From: Propionibacteriaceae bacterium
GTDB taxonomy: Bacteria > Actinomycetota > Actinomycetes > Propionibacteriales > Propionibacteriaceae
Direction: 5' to 3'
Assembly: GCA_016717345.1 (NCBI GenBank)
Contig: JADKFR010000006.1
Coordinates: forward strand, 1-64,000
DNA: 64,000 nt
The notes beneath the pieces are model-generated. The model saw nothing but the letters and a program-made list of their open reading frames with translations, made no database searches and had not been told where the DNA came from. This document shows positions 32,442 through 42,446 of the stretch, piece after piece (the stretch's first letter is position 1; every line of letters starts with the position of its first letter). The translations under genes were made by a program, and so were the position numbers.

Positions 32442-33559
32442 AGTCGCCCCCAGATCTCCTCGATGGTCTCGGCCAAGTCTGCCGCCACCCTGCCGGGATC
32501 AAGGTGGCTGGGAGGAATCACGTCGGCGGCCGTCGCCGCCCACAGCGGCTCCACCGTCCCGGCGGTTCGGACCCCGGCGGCCAGGTCGAGCTCACCGGGC
32601 TCGGCGAAGCCGAGGCTGGCGTGACCGTCGGCGCTTCCTGCCCGACGCAGCTCGGCGGCACTCCAGCCGGTGCGCAGGCCGCTGGCCAGCCGTTCGTGCA
32701 TGGCCAGCCCACGGGCTTCGGCGAACGGATCGACCACGGTGTTGGAGTCTGAGCCGAGGGTGATCCGGACCCCTGCCGCCCTGAGGCCGACGCTGTCGCC
32801 GATGCCGTCGGCGAGTTCCGCCTCGGTGGTCGGACAGAAGCAGGCGTAGGCACCCGCGCCGCCCAACAGGTGCTTGTCGGCGGGGCTCAGGTGGGTCGCG
32901 TGAACGGCCGTACTGCGTGGTGACCACACCCCGGCCTGGTGCAGCAGTGCCACCGGCGTCACGCCGGTGGCGGCCAGGCAGGCTCGATTCTCCGCCGGCT
33001 GTTCGGAGACGTGGACGTGCAGTGGAGCCTGCGGCAACACGCCGGCAACGACGGGCAGCGAGGCGACCTCGACCGCACGGACGGAGTGGATCGCCGTCCC
33101 GATGACCACCCCGGGGTCAGCCTGGTGCCGCGTCGCAAGGTCGCTCGCCCGCGCCGCCCACGCGTCAACGTCGGCATCGACGAACCGTCGCTGGACCGGG
33201 TGGAGTGGTTCCCCGGCGAACCCGGCCCGCTGGTAGCAGGTGTGCAGCAGACAGATCCGCAGGCCGACGTCCTTCGCGGCGTCGATGAGCGCCTCCGCCA
33301 TCGCATTCGGGTCGGCGTACGGGCGACCGTCCGCCTCGTGGTGCAGGTAGTGGAACTCCCCCACGCTGGTGTACCCGGCCAGGCGCATCTCGGCGAAGGT
33401 CGCCCTGGCCAGCCGTTGGTAGAGGTCGGGGTCGAGCACCCCTGCCACGGCATACATCCGGCTTCGCCACCCCCAGAAGTCCTGACCGCCCACCGGCCGT
33501 CCGCGCAGGGCCCGGTGAAAGGCGTGGGAGTGGCAGTTGGCGAAGCCAGCCAGCTTCAC
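32438..33559 (-). CDS. hutF: Formimidoylglutamate deiminase
   Basis: 373 residues. It converts formiminoglutamate to N-formylglutamate and ammonia. The metal site is shown by FANCHSHAFHRAL at the very N-terminus, LHVHVSEQ, HATHLS and TLGSDSNTVVDPF; AFHRALRGRP and GYTSVGEFHYLHH are HutF signatures. HutF proteins usually have some 45-55 residues before the HSHAFHR motif; here the GTG start, overlapping the upstream stop, leaves only nine, so the N-terminal half of the small beta domain is missing. It may be a natural short form. Confidence 0.9.
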   Translation of the reverse strand: MKLAGFANCHSHAFHRALRGRPVGGQDFWGWRSRMYAVAGVLDPDLYQRLARATFAEMRLAGYTSVGEFHYLHHEADGRPYADPNAMAEALIDAAKDVGLRICLLHTCYQRAGFAGEPLHPVQRRFVDADVDAWAARASDLATRHQADPGVVIGTAIHSVRAVEVASLPVVAGVLPQAPLHVHVSEQPAENRACLAATGVTPVALLHQAGVWSPRSTAVHATHLSPADKHLLGGAGAYACFCPTTEAELADGIGDSVGLRAAGVRITLGSDSNTVVDPFAEARGLAMHERLASGLRTGWSAAELRRAGSADGHASLGFAEPGELDLAAGVRTAGTVEPLWAATAADVIPPSHLDPGRVAADLAETIEEIWGRL

Positions 33560-34742
33560 GCCAGCTCCCGGATCGCCAGCGCCAGCGCGGCCACGCCGGC
33601 GTCGATGTCGTCCGGCTCGGCGCTCTCGGACGGAGCGTGGGAGACGCCCGTGGGGTTGCGGACGAACAGCATCGCGGTCGGCATCCGGGCGCTCAGGATC
33701 CCGGCGTCGTGGCCGGCTCCGGTGGGGAGCAACGGGGCGCCCAGGCGGGTTGCCAGGCGATGGCGGAGCCCAGGATCGAAAGTGACCCCGGCGGTGATGG
33801 ATTCCGGCTGCAGGCTCACGGTCGTCCCGTCGAGGTCAGCAGCCCGCCGCGCCTGGTTCAGGATCGCCGCCACCAGCCGCTCCAGTTCGGCCTCGGACTC
33901 GGCGCGGGCATCCAGCCAGGCATCCACCCGGGACGGGATGGAGTTGGTGCTCCCGGGGTGGACCGCCAGCTTGCCGAAAGTGGCCCGTTGCCCGCTCTCG
34001 ATAGCCACCCGGCGGGCCGCCAGGACGGTGGCCGCGTAGGTGAGCATCGGGTCGTGACGGTCGGCCATCAGGGTGGCCCCGGCGTGGTTCCCTTGGCCGC
34101 ACACCTCGAGCCGCCAGCGTCCGTGGGGCCAGATCGCCGAGGCCACACCGACCGCCGCGTCCTGATGGATCAACGAGCGGCCCTGTTCGACGTGCAGTTC
34201 CACGAACTCCGACACCTCGGCGAGCCAGGCCGCGGGGCCCGCCGCCCTCGGGTCGCGGCCGGCCTGGGTCATCGCCTCGGCCAACGTCGTGCCGGTGTCG
34301 TCGCGCAGCGCGAGGGCGCTCGCGGGGGTGATGGCCCCGGTCGCGAGCCGGGACCCCAGGCAGGCGACGCCGAAGCGGGCGCCCTCCTCGTCGGAGAAGT
34401 TCGCGACGACCACCGGCCTCGCGGGGACGAAGCCGTCGGCGCGCAGGGAGTCCAGGGCGGCGAAGGCCGACGTCACCCCCAACGGGCCGTCCAGCGGCCC
34501 GCCGTCGGGCACCGAGTCCAGGTGCGAGCCGATCAGCAAAGCCCCCGGGCCGCTGCCCCACCGGGCGAATTGGTTGCCGTTGCCGTCCTCGCTCAGCTCC
34601 AGCCCGCGGGCGGCAGCCGCCCCGGCGAACCACTCCCGCAGTTCGAGGGTGGCCGCCCCCCAGGCGGGACGGTGGTAGCCGCCCGTGGACGGGTCGCGGC
34701 CGATCAGCTCCAACTCGGCCAGCAGGGTGTTGGCGCTGGTCA

Positions 34743-34743
<1 letters not shown>
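33556..34743 (-). CDS. M20-family amidohydrolase (allantoate amidohydrolase-like), candidate formylglutamate deformylase
   Basis: 395 residues of the hydantoinase/carbamoylase branch of M20 peptidases. Metal ligands lie in LIGSHLDSVPDGGPLDGPLG, SDEEGARFG and FVELHVEQGRSL. A substrate-binding dimerisation domain (GNHAGATLMADRHD, VHPGSTNSIPSRVDA) follows, then GAGHDAGILSARMPTAMLF. It is located between hutU and hutF, with overlapping codons on both sides. The pathway needs a step from N-formylglutamate to glutamate plus formate, normally by HutG, which is absent here. I infer that this enzyme does it; plain carbamoyl- or allantoate hydrolysis is the alternative. Confidence 0.82.
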
Positions 34744-36394
<1,651 letters not shown>

Positions 36395-36398
<4 letters not shown>

Positions 36399-37921
36399 CG
36401 GACTTCCTCCAGGTTGGCGGCGGTGAGCAGGTGTCCCGAGTGGACGAGGCGAACGGCCGCCTCGATCTCGGGGGCGAGATGACGATCCGGTCCCGGGCCG
36501 CGCACCTCACGGCGAAGGACGGCGAGCGCAGCACCGGTGGCGGGGGCGGGCTGCAGCGGGGCGCGCAGGTCGAGAGCGCGGGCCGCGGTAAGGATTTCGA
36601 TCGCGAGCACCCGCATCAGGCCGTCGAGCGACCTGCGCAACTTGCGGGCGGCGTGCCAGCCCAGGGATACGTGATCCTCCTGGAGGGCACTACTGGGAAT
36701 GGTGTCCACACTCGCCGGGACGGCCAGCCGCTTGAGTTCGGCGCAGATGGACGCCTGGGTGTACTGGGCGATCATGTGTCCCGAGTCGACCCCCGGGTCG
36801 GCGGCCAGGAAGGGCGGCAACCCCCGATTGCGGGAGACATCCAGGAAGCGGTCGGTCCGGCGTTCGCTCATGCAGGCCACGTCGGCCACCCCGATCGCCA
36901 GAAAGTCCAGGACGTGCGCCAGCGGGGCACCGTGGAAGTTGCCGTGGGACTCCACCCGTCCGTCAGCCAGCACTGAGGGGTTGTCGATCGCCGAGGCCAG
37001 TTCGCGCTCGGCCACGCTGATCGCGTACGCCACCGTGTCACGGACGCTGCCGTGAACCTGGGGCGCGCACCGCAACGAGTAGGCGTCCTGCACGACACCG
37101 TCGCCGTGGCGATGGCTGGCCAGGATCGGCGATCCGGTCAGAAATCGGCGCAGGTTGGCGGCGGAGGTGGCCTGGCCCGGGTGCGGCCGCAGCGCCATCA
37201 GGTCGGCGGCGAACACCCGGTCGGTGCCCAGGAGTCCTTCGACGCTCATCGCCGCGGCGAGGTCGGCGTGGTCGAGGAGTTGTTCCAGGTCGGCCAGGGC
37301 GAGCACCAGCATTCCGAGCATTCCGTCGGTGCCGTTGATCAGCGCCAGCCCTTCCTTCTCGGCGTACTCGACCGGGCTGAGCCCGTGGTCGGCCAGGGCC
37401 TCCGCGGCGGGACGGACGACGCCCGCGTCCACCACCTCACCCTCCCCCATCACCGCGAGCGCACAGTGGGCCAGCGGCGCCAGGTCACCCGAGCAGCCCA
37501 GACTGCCGTATTCCCCGATCACCGGGACCAGGGGCGAGTTCAGCAGCGCCGCGTACGCCTGGGCGGTGGTTCGGCGCACCCCGCAGTGGCCGGTTGCCAT
37601 CGTCGACAACCGCAACACCATCAGGGCCCGGACCACCTCGTCCTCGACCCGGGGGCCGTTGCCGGCGGCGTGGGAACGGATCAGGCTTCGCTGCAGGTGG
37701 GCGCGCTGGTCGGCCGGGATGTGCCGGGTGGCCAGCGCCCCGAATCCAGTGGAGATCCCGTAGACGGGTTCAGCGGCACCGGCAAGGTCGTCGATGATCG
37801 CCCGCGCGTTGTCGATCGCCGCACCGGCCTCCTCCGACAGCTCCACCCTTGCCCCGTACCGGGCGACCGCCACCACGTCGGACCGGCTCAGTGGCCCCGT
37901 CCCGATCTGTACCGCTTCCAT
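36395..37921 (-). CDS. hutH: Histidine ammonia-lyase
   Basis: 508 residues from the ATG at 37921, which has a G-rich ribosome site. It deaminates histidine to urocanate. The MIO cofactor triad is Cys-Ser-Gly (143-145) in GSLGCSGDLAPLAH; CSG in place of ASG is allowed in the family and found in actinobacteria. Y54 in VYGISTGFG, QDAYSLRCAPQVHG, ESHGNFHGAPLA and TIPSSALQEDHVS are conserved. First gene of the hut operon, divergent from the IclR regulator across a control region with two palindromes. A TTG four codons earlier is less likely. Confidence 0.96.
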
Positions 37922-37975
37922 CCCCCCATCCAACCCTCCGGCCGGGCTCCCGGGGCACCCGTCGACCCAGCCGCC

Positions 37976-37991
37976 GTCTCGGATCCGAGAC
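37976..37991. promoter_or_regulatory. Operator 1 of the hutH-iclR region (16-base palindrome)
   Basis: GTCTCGGATCCGAGAC is a perfect palindrome 55 bases upstream of hutH. It shares TCTCGGA with the second site 44 bases away. IclR regulators bind short palindromes of this kind. Regulation of hutH by the adjacent IclR protein is inference. Confidence 0.6.
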
Positions 37992-38020
37992 TCCGGCGCG
38001 GGAGTGGACCGGCCCAGGAG

Positions 38021-38034
38021 TCTCGGATGCGAGA
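38021..38034. promoter_or_regulatory. Operator 2 of the hutH-iclR region
   Basis: TCTCGGATGCGAGA is palindromic apart from its two central mismatches and lies 8 bases before the iclR ATG. With operator 1 it forms a larger exact 12-base inverted repeat: ATCCGAGACTCC at 37983-37994 and GGAGTCTCGGAT at 38017-38028. Centre-to-centre spacing is 44 bases, about four helical turns. Confidence 0.6.
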
Positions 38035-38041
38035 ATGGGCC

Positions 38042-38785
38042 ATGCCCCGGGCCGTCCCCGCCGCCACCGCCACGTTGCGGGTGCTGCGCTTCCTCGCCTC
38101 CCGCACCAGCCCCGTCCCCGCCGGACGCATCGCCGAGGCGGTCGGATTACCACGGTCGACCACGTACCACCTCCTGAACGCGATGGCCGCCGAGTCCTTC
38201 GTCGTCCATTTCCCGGAGGAACACACCTGGGGTATGGGCGTTGCGGCGTGGGAGGTCGGCCAGGGCTTCACCCGGCAGGAACCGCTGGCCCGGCTGGCCC
38301 GGCTGCCTCTGGCACGGTTGGTCGACGAGGTCCATCAGCCGGCGCACCTGGCCGTCCTGCACGGTTCGGACGTGCTCTACATCGTGCAGGAGCGGGCCCC
38401 GGGGCGACCTCCGGTGGTGACCGATGTGGGCGTCCGGCTCCCCGCCCACCTGACCGCCTCTGGACGCGCCATCATGGCCGGGCTCCCCCGTGCCCAGGTC
38501 CGAGCCCTCTACCCTTCGGCGGCGTCCTTCGTCGACCGCACCGGGGCGGGCCCTCGCACCCCGGCGGCCTTGAGGCGGGAACTGCGACTCACCGCTCAGC
38601 GCGGGTATGCCTGGGAGGACTCCGAAGTCACCCCGGGCTTCAGTTCCGTCGCGATCGCGCTTCGGGTCAGCTCCGCTCTCGCCGCCGTCGCGGTGACCTG
38701 GGACGCCCATCTGGTGGACGACGTCGAACCGATCCTCAGGTCGCTGCGCCTCAGCGTGGACACCATCGAGCAGCGGTTGCGCTGA
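38042..38785 (+). CDS. IclR-family regulator of the hut locus
   Basis: 247 residues. The N-terminal winged helix is RVLRFLASRTSPVPAGRIAEAVGLPRSTTYHLLNAM (by parts, residues 10-50). The IclR ligand domain follows, with LARLPLARLVDEVHQPAHLAVL, DVLYIVQERAP, LPAHLTASGRAIMAGLP and QRGYAWEDSEVTPGFSSVAI. It is probably a repressor of hutH-hutI that senses urocanate or another intermediate. The ATG at 38042 is used; an in-frame ATG at 38027 lies inside the palindrome. Its own gene is probably autoregulated. Confidence 0.88.
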   Translation: MPRAVPAATATLRVLRFLASRTSPVPAGRIAEAVGLPRSTTYHLLNAMAAESFVVHFPEEHTWGMGVAAWEVGQGFTRQEPLARLARLPLARLVDEVHQPAHLAVLHGSDVLYIVQERAPGRPPVVTDVGVRLPAHLTASGRAIMAGLPRAQVRALYPSAASFVDRTGAGPRTPAALRRELRLTAQRGYAWEDSEVTPGFSSVAIALRVSSALAAVAVTWDAHLVDDVEPILRSLRLSVDTIEQRLR

Positions 38786-38861
38786 GGCAGTCCGTCCGCT
38801 GGTTGAACGCTTGGGCCCGGGGACTCGCCAGCGACGAGGATGTCGTGTACAAAATGGGAAT

Positions 38862-39722
38862 ATGTCAGAACAAAACGATCGACTGTTTCCGGGCAAACAG
38901 TTCATCAACGCCACCTTGGATGCCGTCGAGACGAAAGCGGCGATGTCGAGCCAGGTCACCGTCCCCTACCTGCAGCGGGCCGGCATGGCGGGCATCCTGA
39001 TCGGGGTCTTCTATGGCGCCTACTACTCCACCGTCGCCACCTTCGCCCAGATTCCGGCTGGCGACGCCACGCTGGTCGGGGTCGGGCGGGTGGTGGGCGC
39101 CCTGGTCTTCGGGTGGGCCCTGGTCTTCATCTACTTCACGAAGTCGGAACTGCTCACCTCGAACATGATGGTGGCCACCATCGGTGTCTACCACCGACGC
39201 ATCACGTGGGGTCGGGGCCTGACGCTGCTCGGACTGTGCTACCTCGGGAACGCGCTGGGGGGGTTGCTCTTGGCACTGCTGATCAAGGGCAGCACCTTGG
39301 CCCAGGGGGCGGTCCTGGAGCAGATGACCCACTCGGTGGACGTCAAGCTCGCCTACATCAGTGCCGGGCCGAACGGCATGCTTGACCTGTTCACCCGCGC
39401 GATCCTGTGCAACCTCATGATCAACGTGGCCATGCTGCTGATCTACAACGGCTTCCTGCACGACGACCTGACCAAGTCACTGGCCATGGTGATGGCGGTG
39501 TTCATCTTCGCGTTCCTCGGCCTGGAGCACTCGGTGGCGAATACGGTGCTCTTCACGATCGTGGGGCTGCGTTCCGGCATCGACATCGGCCTCGCCGCCG
39601 CGAACGTCGGGATCGCCCTGCTGGGCAACTTCATCGGAGGCGGGCTCCTGATCGGTTTGTACTACGCCTACCTCAACGACGAACGGCGGCACGTCGATGT
39701 CCCCGAATCCGAAGCGTCGTGA
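38862..39722 (+). CDS. focA: Formate/nitrite transporter (FocA family)
   Basis: A 286-residue pentameric-channel type protein with six hydrophobic helices. FNT features include AGMAGILIGVFYGAYYSTVAT, KSELLTSNMMVATIGVYHRRITWGR, NALGGLLLALLIKGS, FTRAILCNLMINVAMLL and GLEHSVANTVLF. The reading fits formate (or nitrite) passage across the membrane. Downstream of the hut regulator it would remove formate released by formylglutamate hydrolysis, which is inference from context. A TACAAAAT stretch ends just before the ATG. The downstream cation-efflux gene overlaps it by four bases. Confidence 0.9.
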   Translation: MSEQNDRLFPGKQFINATLDAVETKAAMSSQVTVPYLQRAGMAGILIGVFYGAYYSTVATFAQIPAGDATLVGVGRVVGALVFGWALVFIYFTKSELLTSNMMVATIGVYHRRITWGRGLTLLGLCYLGNALGGLLLALLIKGSTLAQGAVLEQMTHSVDVKLAYISAGPNGMLDLFTRAILCNLMINVAMLLIYNGFLHDDLTKSLAMVMAVFIFAFLGLEHSVANTVLFTIVGLRSGIDIGLAAANVGIALLGNFIGGGLLIGLYYAYLNDERRHVDVPESEAS

Positions 39723-40630
39723 GTGCGATCGACCTCGCAGCCAAGCAGGAGACCCGGGGCCTCACGCTGTCGCTGTACGCCTCGATCCTGATCGGCGTTC
39801 TGGGCATCGGCTGGGGCATCCTCGGTGACTCCCGGATCGTGCTGTTCGACGGGGTCTACACCCTGTTCGGCACGGCCTTGTCGGGGCTGTCCCTGCTGGC
39901 CGCCTGGGTGGCCTCCCGGGACGCGACCGAGGCCTACCCGTTCGGACGGGAGGCGATCATCCCGGTGGCCATCGTGATGCAGGGGGCGGCGCTGCTCGCC
40001 ACCCTGGTGGTGGCGCTGGTCGACTCGATCTCGCTCCTGCTCACCGGGGGGACGGAGGCTGCCAAGCTCGGGGTGATCGCGTATGCCGCGATCAGCGGGG
40101 CGATCGCGCTGATCGTGGTGTGGTGGCTGCCGAGACTGTCCCCCGGTTCCGAACTGGTCGCCGCCGAACGTGACAGCTGGCAGGCCGGTGCGGTGCTGAG
40201 CGGCCTGATCGGGCTCGGTGCTGCCGCGACGGTGGGATTGGTGGCGCTGGGCCTGGACTGGATGGCCCCCTACGGTGACCCGATCCTGGTGATCCTGGCG
40301 TCCATCACCTTGGCACCGGTCCCGTGGCGGCTGTTGCGCGCGGGCGGTCGGGAACTCCTCGAAGCCGCACCCTCCGCCCAGATCCGCGACCAGATCACTG
40401 CGGCGGCCGTCGAGGTCTCCCAGGCCCACGGCCTGGGCGAGCCCGTGATCCGGGCCACCAAGCTGGGCCGACGCCTCTACGTCGAGGTCGACTACCTGGT
40501 TGAGCCCGGCCAGTGGGATGTCTCAGCCGAGGACGTGGTGCGCCGCGAGCTGATCGCCAAGCTTGAGGGATGCGGCCGGCAGGTCTGGGCCAACGTGGAA
40601 CTCACCACCGACCCGGCCCTCACCACCTGA
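39719..40630 (+). CDS. Cation diffusion facilitator family transporter
   Basis: 303 residues from the GTG inside the focA stop (GTGA). Six hydrophobic helices have the CDF pattern: LFDGVYTLFGTALSGLSLLAA in helix 2, AYPFGREAIIPVAIVMQG, then AAERDSWQAGAVLSGLIG in helix 5. A C-terminal cytosolic alpha-beta domain (HGLGEPVIRATKLGRRLYVEVDYLVEPG) follows. The substrate is a divalent metal in relatives, but some standard metal ligands are unclear here, so the ion is not assigned. Confidence 0.84.
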   Translation: MSAIDLAAKQETRGLTLSLYASILIGVLGIGWGILGDSRIVLFDGVYTLFGTALSGLSLLAAWVASRDATEAYPFGREAIIPVAIVMQGAALLATLVVALVDSISLLLTGGTEAAKLGVIAYAAISGAIALIVVWWLPRLSPGSELVAAERDSWQAGAVLSGLIGLGAAATVGLVALGLDWMAPYGDPILVILASITLAPVPWRLLRAGGRELLEAAPSAQIRDQITAAAVEVSQAHGLGEPVIRATKLGRRLYVEVDYLVEPGQWDVSAEDVVRRELIAKLEGCGRQVWANVELTTDPALTT

Positions 40631-40633
40631 GGT

Positions 40634-40693
40634 CCCCCGCTGTGACAATGCGCCGGTGGGCTGGTAGAAAAGCGGCATTCAGCACAGCGGGGG
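40634..40693 (+). other. Inverted repeat in the leader of the HtrA-like gene
   Basis: CCCCCGCTGTG (40634-40644) pairs exactly with CACAGCGGGGG (40683-40693), with a further five-base inner stem (40647-40651 with 40675-40679). The right arm holds the GGGGG that would serve as the ribosome site for the GTG at 40701. It could be a terminator for the CDF gene or a translation-blocking hairpin. A TAGAAA -10-like box (40665-40670) lies in the loop. Confidence 0.4.
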
Positions 40694-40700
40694 GCTTCAC

Positions 40701-41783
40701 GTGACACAGCAGCAGGGACGCCTGGCAGCCAGGCTCAAGCAACCCGTCCGGCTCACGCTGGGCAATGCCCTGGCCAGTGCCACCGGGATTGCGCTGGCGG
40801 CGGGGTTGGTCGGGGGTGGCGTCACAACACTCGCCGGTCCCGGCTCCGGCAGTTGTGAGGCCGCATCGCTGGCGGCGCGCTCGCTGCCCGCGGTGGTCAC
40901 GGTCTTCGTCTCGGGTCAGAACGGCTCGGGGTCTGGCAGTGGCGCCGTGATCGCCTCGGACGGGGTCATCGTCACCAACGACCACGTCATCCATGAAGGC
41001 CTCAAGCAGGGCTCGATCCAGGTCTTGATGAACAACGGGCAGGTCTACCCGGCCACGGTCGTCGGCACCGACGCGGTGACCGATCTGGCGGTCCTGAGTA
41101 TTGAGGCCAAGGGCCTTGCCACCATGCAGATCGCGAGTGGCGACCCGGTGCGGGTCGGCCAGCCGGTGGTGGCCATGGGCGCGCCGCTCGGGTTGTCGGG
41201 GACGGTCACCGCCGGCATCGTGAGCGCCGTCAACCGCGACGTCCCGGCGCCCAAGGCCTCCGGCGGCACCACGGTGCTGGCGCGTTCCATCCAGACCGAC
41301 GCCTCGATCAATCCCGGGAATTCCGGTGGTCCCCTGGTGGACTGCCGCGGCCGTCTGGTCGGGGTGAACACCGCCATCTCGACGGTGCCGAATGCCGAAG
41401 GGGCTGCCGGCGGAGGCAGCGTCGGCATCGGATTCGCCGTCCCTGCCGACATCGTGACCCGGATCACCGGGCAGTTGCGGGCCTCTGGGCGCGCCACCCA
41501 CCCGTGGCTTGGCGTCGCCCTTTCAGAGGTGGATCCGGCCCTCGCCGACCGTCTCGGGACCCCGTCCGGGCTCTACATCCAGCAGGTCGCCTCGGGTGGT
41601 CCGGCCGACCAGGCGGGGCTGCAGCGGGGCGACATCATCACCCGACTGAACGGGCAGGCGGCCTCCCAGCTGGGCCTGACCTGGCTCCTGGTCAATTCCG
41701 AGGTCGGGAATACCGTCACGATCGACTACCAGCGCGGGACGGAGGCCCGCACCGCCACGGTGACCCTGGCCGAACAGCCCTGA
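40701..41783 (+). CDS. htrA: HtrA/DegP-like serine protease with PDZ domain
   Basis: 360 residues. A short cytosolic start and one hydrophobic N-terminal helix (residues about 18-45) anchor or export it. The trypsin-like domain has H95 (VTNDHVI), D128 (AVTDLAVL) and S208 (INPGNSGGPL). The PDZ domain (about 265-355) has LGVALSEVDPA, ASGGPADQAGLQRGDIITRLNG and a final beta strand. It would degrade or refold envelope proteins under stress. GTG start near an inverted repeat that may hide its ribosome site. Confidence 0.92.
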   Translation: MTQQQGRLAARLKQPVRLTLGNALASATGIALAAGLVGGGVTTLAGPGSGSCEAASLAARSLPAVVTVFVSGQNGSGSGSGAVIASDGVIVTNDHVIHEGLKQGSIQVLMNNGQVYPATVVGTDAVTDLAVLSIEAKGLATMQIASGDPVRVGQPVVAMGAPLGLSGTVTAGIVSAVNRDVPAPKASGGTTVLARSIQTDASINPGNSGGPLVDCRGRLVGVNTAISTVPNAEGAAGGGSVGIGFAVPADIVTRITGQLRASGRATHPWLGVALSEVDPALADRLGTPSGLYIQQVASGGPADQAGLQRGDIITRLNGQAASQLGLTWLLVNSEVGNTVTIDYQRGTEARTATVTLAEQP

Positions 41784-41801
41784 AACCGGCGCTGCGGCGG
41801 G

Positions 41802-42446
41802 TCAGAAGCCCAGGTAGCGGCCCGGCTTGTGGTTGAGCGCCAACACCAGATTGAGCACCACTGCTCCCAGGGCCGACCACAGCACCAGGCTGGGCGCCAC
41901 GACCAGGAACGCCGAAGCGACCACCGCCACGTCGAGGGCCATCTGGACATAGCCCGCCCGCCAGCCGAGGCGCTCCTGCAGGATCAACGCGAGAATGCCG
42001 AATCCCCCCAGGCTGGCCCGGTGGCGAAACAGCACCAGCAGCCCCACCCCGACGACAAGGTTGCCCAACACGATCACGTACCAGGTCTGGGGCTCCAGCG
42101 TCCCCAACAGGTTCGGCTGGACCGCGGACAGCAGCGAGACGGCCACCACCGCGACCAGGCTGCGCAGCGTGAACTGCCAGCCTTTGACGGAGACCGCCAG
42201 CGCGAAGAAGGGCAGGTTCACCGCGACGTAGAGGACGCTGAACGACCACCCGGAGGCGTAGTGCAGCAGCAGCGACAATCCCGCCGTCCCGCCGGTGACC
42301 GCCGAGACCGACCTCAGCAGGTACAGCCCCAGGGACGCCAGGACGACCCCGGTAAGGATCCCGGCGATGTCCTCGGCCAGGGTGTGCCGCTGCGGAACGG
42401 CCGGTGGGACAGCGGTGTCGCCCACAGCGGGGGACGTGCCGCTCAC
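41802..42446 (-). CDS. YitT/YczE-like membrane protein
   Basis: 214 residues, about five to six hydrophobic helices. GGTAGLSLLLHYASGWSFSVLYVAVNLPFFALAV, SLGGFGILALILQERLGWRAGYVQMALDV are like the YitT/YczE family of poorly characterised transporters. The GTG at 42446 overlaps the aminotransferase stop (GTGA), suggesting that the two are translated together. No substrate is implied. Confidence 0.78.
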   Translation of the reverse strand: MSGTSPAVGDTAVPPAVPQRHTLAEDIAGILTGVVLASLGLYLLRSVSAVTGGTAGLSLLLHYASGWSFSVLYVAVNLPFFALAVSVKGWQFTLRSLVAVVAVSLLSAVQPNLLGTLEPQTWYVIVLGNLVVGVGLLVLFRHRASLGGFGILALILQERLGWRAGYVQMALDVAVVASAFLVVAPSLVLWSALGAVVLNLVLALNHKPGRYLGF

